Shown here: one piece after another, positions 60,130-64,000 of the stretch
Layout: each line of letters begins with the position of its first letter
Numbering within the stretch: the first letter of the stretch is position 1
NCBI RefSeq assembly: GCF_035609205.1
Contig: NZ_CP141184.1
Location: forward strand, 186,001 to 250,000
DNA from: Hymenobacter sp. GOD-10R
GTDB lineage: Bacteria; Bacteroidota; Bacteroidia; Cytophagales; Hymenobacteraceae
Length of the DNA stretch: 64,000 nucleotides
Reading direction: 5' to 3'
Position numbers and translations under genes: made by a program
The notes under the pieces: model-generated
Database searches by the model: none
Seen by the model: the letters and a program-made list of their open reading frames with translations, nothing else
Told to the model about the DNA's origin: nothing

Positions 60130-61059
60130 ATGAATTTGCAGCAGCTTGAATACATTGTAGCCCTCGACACGCACCGGCAGTTTGTGTTGGCTGCCGAGAA
60201 GTGCTTTGTCACCCAGCCAACCCTGAGTATGCAAGTGCAAAAGCTGGAGGAGGAGCTAGGGGTGTTGCTCTTCGACCGAAAGAAGAAAGGGGTGGAGCCC
60301 ACGGTGGTAGGCGCCAAAGTGGTGCAGCAAGCCCGGCAAGTACTGCGCGAAACCCAGCAATTGCGCGAACTGATCCAAGTAGAAAAAGGCGAGTTGGTCG
60401 GCGACTTACGCCTAGGCATCATCCCGACCCTGGCGCCTTATCTGGTACCACTGTTTTTGCTAGACTTAGTAGAGCGCCACCCGCAGCTGCGGGTGCGGGT
60501 AGAGGAGTTGCAGAGCGATGCGATTACGCAGCGGCTTAAAGACAACCAGCTCGACGTAGGACTTCTGGTAACGCCGTTGGAAGATAGAGCTTTGCGCGAG
60601 GTACCCGTGCTGGAAGAGCCCTTTCTGGCGTACGTTGCCGAAGGCCACCCGCTCTACAGCCAGCCTACCGTGCAGCCGACCGACCTAGCCGCACACGAAA
60701 TGTGGCTTCTGCAACAAGGCCACTGCTTCCGTCATCAGGTTCTGAACATCTGTACGCCAGCGGCTAATGCGCTGCCGCGCACCTTCAGCTACGAAAGTGG
60801 CTCGATCGAGACCCTGAAAGAGCTGGTGCGTCACAACCACGGCTACACGCTGGTGCCTGAGCTATCGGTGTTGCAGGAGCTAGGTAACCCCATGCTCAAG
60901 CGCTTCACGGCGCCCGAACCCGTGCGCGAAGTGAGCCTGGTGGTGCACCACAGCTTCGTGCGCACGCCGCTCCTCACTACGTTGCGCGAAATTATTCTCA
61001 GCAAAGTGCCGGAGCGGTTGCGCGCCAGCCAAGCCGGGCAGAAGATCCGGTGGCGGTAA
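60130..61059 (+). CDS. oxyR: LysR-type peroxide sensor OxyR
   Basis: 309 residues from the ATG at 60130; a TTG two codons earlier was rejected. The N-terminal helix-turn-helix reads LEYIVALDTHRQFVLAAEKC followed by TQPTLSMQVQKLEEELGVLL. The regulatory domain has GHCFRHQVLNIC, where the two Cys are residues 199 and 208, the same numbers as the peroxide-sensing Cys pair of E. coli OxyR; this also supports the start codon. It senses hydrogen peroxide through that disulfide and should activate the divergent katA. Confidence 0.95.
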   Translation: MNLQQLEYIVALDTHRQFVLAAEKCFVTQPTLSMQVQKLEEELGVLLFDRKKKGVEPTVVGAKVVQQARQVLRETQQLRELIQVEKGELVGDLRLGIIPTLAPYLVPLFLLDLVERHPQLRVRVEELQSDAITQRLKDNQLDVGLLVTPLEDRALREVPVLEEPFLAYVAEGHPLYSQPTVQPTDLAAHEMWLLQQGHCFRHQVLNICTPAANALPRTFSYESGSIETLKELVRHNHGYTLVPELSVLQELGNPMLKRFTAPEPVREVSLVVHHSFVRTPLLTTLREIILSKVPERLRASQAGQKIRWR

Positions 61060-61233
61060 ATGTGGTCGCTGAATGGCTCAGGCTTAAAACAACTGTACTA
61101 ACTGTACTAGCTGACAACAGCCAAAACAACACGAGTAACGATGGAGACACGAGTAGGTGTCTCTATATCAGCTAGCGCCGAGTAGCCGAAGAGCTAGATT
61201 CTGCGTAGTGGAGCCTATACCCAAAGCCCCACC

Positions 61234-61989
61234 ATGCCCAGCACCGACAGTTCCTTTCCTAATCCGGTTTTCGTTTGCTTACACTATTGGGCCGGGGCCG
61301 GCCATGAGTGGGAACAGGTCGCGGATGTACTAGCCCCCGAGTTTGAATGCCTCACCCCCAACCTAGGTGGCTTTGGCGGAGCGCCAGCCCCGAAAGGCGG
61401 CCACAGCGTAGCGGCTTACACCGATTCAGTTGCGGCCCTGATCAAGGAGAAGCAGCTCACCAATTTCATCCTGGTTGGCCACAGCATGGGCGGCAAAATT
61501 GCGCTAGACCTAGCAGCCCGCCAACCCACTGGCTTGCGCGGCTTGGTGCTGCTTTCGCCCTCGCCGCCCACGCCCGAGCCCATGACGGACGAAGACCGCA
61601 CCAACTCGCTGCGCGCCTACGGCAATACGGCGGCCGCGCTGGGTAATTTTACCCATATTACGGCCAAGCCGGTCAGCACCGAAATAAAGGCGCAGATCAT
61701 AGAAGACAACCTGCATAGCACACGCGAGGCTTGGGACGCGTGGCTGCTGCGCGGTAGCCGGGAGGATATCACCAACCGGCTAGGCGACATCAAGGTGCCC
61801 TGCACTATTCTCGTTGGGGATGCGGATGCTGTGATGTCGCCTTCGGTGCACGGCCTCGAAACGCTACCGTATCTGCCCGAGGGTACGCATCTGGAAATTA
61901 TTAGCGGGGCGGGGCACCTATTGCCCTACGAAGCACCCCAGGAAGTGGCGGCGCTGCTGCGAAAGTTCGCGGTTAGTTTGCGCCACTGA
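61234..61989 (+). CDS. Alpha/beta hydrolase
   Basis: 251 residues, cytoplasmic. The triad is visible: nucleophile Ser in LVGHSMGGKIALDLA, Asp in LVGDADAVMSP and His in ISGAGHLLPYEAP. The oxyanion region is VFVCLHYWAGAGHEW. The family includes esterases, C-C hydrolases and haloperoxidase-like enzymes, and nothing here fixes the substrate. It follows oxyR by 175 bases with a weak hairpin between, and precedes the aquaporin gene by 42 bases. Confidence 0.88.
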   Translation: MPSTDSSFPNPVFVCLHYWAGAGHEWEQVADVLAPEFECLTPNLGGFGGAPAPKGGHSVAAYTDSVAALIKEKQLTNFILVGHSMGGKIALDLAARQPTGLRGLVLLSPSPPTPEPMTDEDRTNSLRAYGNTAAALGNFTHITAKPVSTEIKAQIIEDNLHSTREAWDAWLLRGSREDITNRLGDIKVPCTILVGDADAVMSPSVHGLETLPYLPEGTHLEIISGAGHLLPYEAPQEVAALLRKFAVSLRH

Positions 61990-62031
61990 CTCTAAGCCGC
62001 AAAATTTCATCGCGCAATTACTAGGTGAGGT

Positions 62032-62865
62032 ATGTATATCAATTTTGGGCAACGATTGCGCGCGGGGTGGCGTCAGAACTGGCAGCATTACCTCACCGAA
62101 GCTGCGGGGGCGGCCTTATTTATTATAGTGGCTAGCCTGATTACAATAGCCGTGAAGCACCCCTCAGCGCCTCTTCATTCGTGGCTCGAGGGACGCGAAT
62201 ACCTAGGTCGTGCGGTGGTGGGGTTGGTAGTGGGCACTTTGGTTGTACTCATGGTGTATAGCCCGTGGGGACGGCGCTCGGGTGCCCACTTCAACCCCGC
62301 CGTGACTTTGGCTTTTTGGCAGCTCGGCAAAGTGAACCGCGTAGACGCCGTGTGGTATGTGCTGTTTCAAGTAGTAGGTGCCGTGACGGGCGCGCAGCTA
62401 ATTAAAAGGCTGCTAGGTACTTGGTATGCCCACCCGGAAGTCAACTATGTATTGACTGAACCCGGCAAAGATGGCCTTTGGGTGGCAGTGGGGGCGGAGT
62501 TTCTGATTTCGTTGGTGCTCATGCTAATCTTGCTGACGGCGCTGCACTCCAAGCGGTTGCACAACAAAGCCGGTTGGCTGCTAGGAGCCTTGCTGGCTGT
62601 TTACATTGTTTTTGAAGAGCCTTACTCGGGTATGAGCACCAATCCGGCCCGCTCGCTGGCTTCGGCCGTGGCGGCGGGGAGCTACGCCAGTTTGTGGCTC
62701 TACGTGGTGGCGCCAGTGTTGGCTATGTGGCTGGCTACCTTACTATTTAAGCTGCTATATCACAACCAGCCTTTGCCGATGGCTATACTGGCAGGTTCCG
62801 AGGCTCCTACGGCCGCCACTGAGCACCAGCCGCCCCAATACCCCGATGCCAATGCAGAGGGCTAG
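62032..62865 (+). CDS. Aquaporin / MIP family channel
   Basis: 277 residues with six main membrane segments. The two half-helix motifs are NPAVTLAFWQLGKV (first) and NPARSLASAVAAGS (second), as in MIP channels. The N-terminus YINFGQRLRAGWRQNWQHYL and C-terminal PPQYPDANAEG are hydrophilic and cytoplasmic. A relaxed selectivity (water, glycerol or other small solutes) cannot be read. Convergent with the patatin-type gene, with 13 bases between the stops. Confidence 0.9.
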   Translation: MYINFGQRLRAGWRQNWQHYLTEAAGAALFIIVASLITIAVKHPSAPLHSWLEGREYLGRAVVGLVVGTLVVLMVYSPWGRRSGAHFNPAVTLAFWQLGKVNRVDAVWYVLFQVVGAVTGAQLIKRLLGTWYAHPEVNYVLTEPGKDGLWVAVGAEFLISLVLMLILLTALHSKRLHNKAGWLLGALLAVYIVFEEPYSGMSTNPARSLASAVAAGSYASLWLYVVAPVLAMWLATLLFKLLYHNQPLPMAILAGSEAPTAATEHQPPQYPDANAEG

Positions 62866-62878
62866 CACGATCCGCTTT

Positions 62879-64000
62879 TTACTCCAATGACCGGCTGTGA
62901 AATAGCAGAAAGCCCACATGACCAAACACGCCCCAGCGTTTGGCTGAGTCGTCGTAGTGAATGATGTGCACGGCCAACGGGCCTAGGCGGGTAAAGTAGA
63001 CAAAGCCCGAACTGGCCGTAAGCCGCGGCCGATCGAAGCCCTTGCGCGTAATGGCTCGTTGGTTGACGGCTTCCGCCAATGGCTTGTAAATCAGATGAAC
63101 AAAGGCTTCGGAACGCCACTCCAGGCTGCCGAATATCGTGTGCGAAAACCGCAGCCCGGCGGCGGCGTAGCGCGGCGCCCGGTAGCTGTTCAGAAACAAC
63201 GTGCGCGAATCCACTAACGGGGCAAAGACTGGCGCCGTTGTGAGGGAGGAACGGTAATTAGTGAAGAGCCCTTGCCCACTCACCATCACCTCCCCGAAGT
63301 ATCCCCACGTCTGCTTGTTGCTGGCAGCCGGAAAGTACTGCTCTGTTGTGGCCGAAAACTGAAGCCAATGATGGTCGTCGGAATAAGGAAGGGTGCGCAC
63401 CGAGGTGGAGCCCGGCGTATAGCGCTCCGTACCCTGCACGGCCCGAATGCTGATAGCTGCGCGGCGGCCGCCCGTAGCATATTGCTTACGGTTCAGGGAG
63501 TTGCGAGTGAAGCGCAGCGCTGCCGTGAGTCCTTGGAAGCGGGTACGGTCGAGCGTATCGCCTGACGAGACGGTGCGCACATTGGCGTAGTTGTCCTGGT
63601 TGCCGAAGTAACCTAGCTCCAAGGTCACCCGGCTGCGGTAGTTCGGACTAATGCCGCCTTGCACGGTGGCACTCAGGTCGCTTTGTGCGATGAGCGTGTT
63701 CTGAATGTCGCGCCCCAGCAAGCCGCCGGTCTTCTGGTAGCTCCAGTTATTGTACGTGATGGTCGGCTCGATGTAAAAGGGCAGCTTTTCGGGAATCGTA
63801 ATGCGGAAGCGGCCTTGCCCGGCGTTGTAGAAGCGGCCCAAACTTACGTTGGCGGCCGTGGTGTACAAGAATTTCTTCAGGTAGCGAAACTCTAGACCTA
63901 GGTAGATATTATCCACGGGCCTGGTTGCTAGCACGAAGCCTAGCTCCGCCGACAAGTTGTTGTTCTTGCTGGCATCTACGCTGAACGTGTAGCCCCCTTG
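62879..64000 (-). CDS. C-terminal beta-barrel of a patatin-like phospholipase family protein (cut by right edge)
   Basis: An open frame of 373 codons that continues past the right edge, so the start and any N-terminal patatin domain are not visible. The sequence is made of alternating beta strands with aromatic girdles (NIYLGLEFRYLKKFLY; SLGRFYNAGQGRFRITIPEK; PFYIEPTITYNNWSYQ) and ends VFGHVGFLLFHSRSLE. This resembles the outer-membrane barrel at the C-terminus of Bacteroidota patatin proteins. Without the N-terminal part another BamA-like barrel protein cannot be ruled out. Confidence 0.65.
   Translation of the reverse strand, partial: QGGYTFSVDASKNNNLSAELGFVLATRPVDNIYLGLEFRYLKKFLYTTAANVSLGRFYNAGQGRFRITIPEKLPFYIEPTITYNNWSYQKTGGLLGRDIQNTLIAQSDLSATVQGGISPNYRSRVTLELGYFGNQDNYANVRTVSSGDTLDRTRFQGLTAALRFTRNSLNRKQYATGGRRAAISIRAVQGTERYTPGSTSVRTLPYSDDHHWLQFSATTEQYFPAASNKQTWGYFGEVMVSGQGLFTNYRSSLTTAPVFAPLVDSRTLFLNSYRAPRYAAAGLRFSHTIFGSLEWRSEAFVHLIYKPLAEAVNQRAITRKGFDRPRLTASSGFVYFTRLGPLAVHIIHYDDSAKRWGVFGHVGFLLFHSRSLE

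Overview
The window looks like a chromosomal segment of a Bacteroidota bacterium of the Cytophagales, most like Hymenobacter or a relative. The pointers are: FecR/STN-type surface signalling genes, a short LeuA, weak Shine-Dalgarno use, -7 boxes matching the Bacteroidota consensus TAnnTTTG, a patatin-type protein with an outer-membrane barrel, an OFA transporter with a tiny partner protein, moderately high GC, and unusually common CTAG tetranucleotides. No tRNA, rRNA, CRISPR array, transposase or prophage gene was found. Species assignment is inference.

Layout. Positions 1-9.1 kb hold a minus-strand exopolysaccharide operon read as outer-membrane export lipoprotein, Wzc-type autokinase, Wzx-type flippase, glycosyltransferase, Wzy/ligase-type membrane protein and two more glycosyltransferases, the last cut by the left edge. 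An 800-base gap follows, then an M13 metallopeptidase, a TerC protein and a CDF transporter (abutting tail to tail), and a lone glycosyltransferase. 16-20.5 kb is a leuA-leuC-leuD-leuB operon on the minus strand, divergent from a conserved helical-repeat protein. 22.4-28.7 kb carries a GH27 alpha-galactosidase and then an ECF sigma factor, GIN-domain lipoprotein, FecR anti-sigma factor and STN-domain protein. The last of these ends in QxAGVxN repeats instead of a TonB-dependent receptor.

28.9-38.1 kb is a molybdenum-cofactor cluster (moaA, moaD, moaE, a MobB-like/MobA fusion, moaC, moeA) with an S41 peptidase, a DUF2007/zinc-ribbon protein and an OFA-type MFS transporter with its small partner. 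38.2-41.9 kb has an amidase and small envelope proteins. 42-47 kb is a metH-metF methionine unit headed by a clear SAM-I riboswitch. Its downstream leader contains mutually exclusive helices that could hide or expose the metH Shine-Dalgarno sequence. 47.3-64 kb holds redox and stress functions: an old yellow enzyme, two paralogous SDRs, an M20 peptidase, a gluconate-dehydrogenase-like pair (subunit 3 plus GMC flavoprotein) with a GH1 enzyme, an HxlR regulator divergent from an SDR, divergent katA/oxyR, an alpha/beta hydrolase, an aquaporin and a partial patatin-type barrel.

The main structure not explained by genes is a set of intergenic inverted-repeat families. Family A (five copies, four near-identical in core) always lies 0-43 bases before the start codon of a downstream gene (leuC, moaE, metF, GH1, moeA). 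Family B (three copies of about 100 bp) has long arms and a conserved loop. Families C and D form a nested composite between the two SDR genes. Several long open frames run through family A repeats, which inflates predicted N-termini; starts here were reset to the internal ATG.
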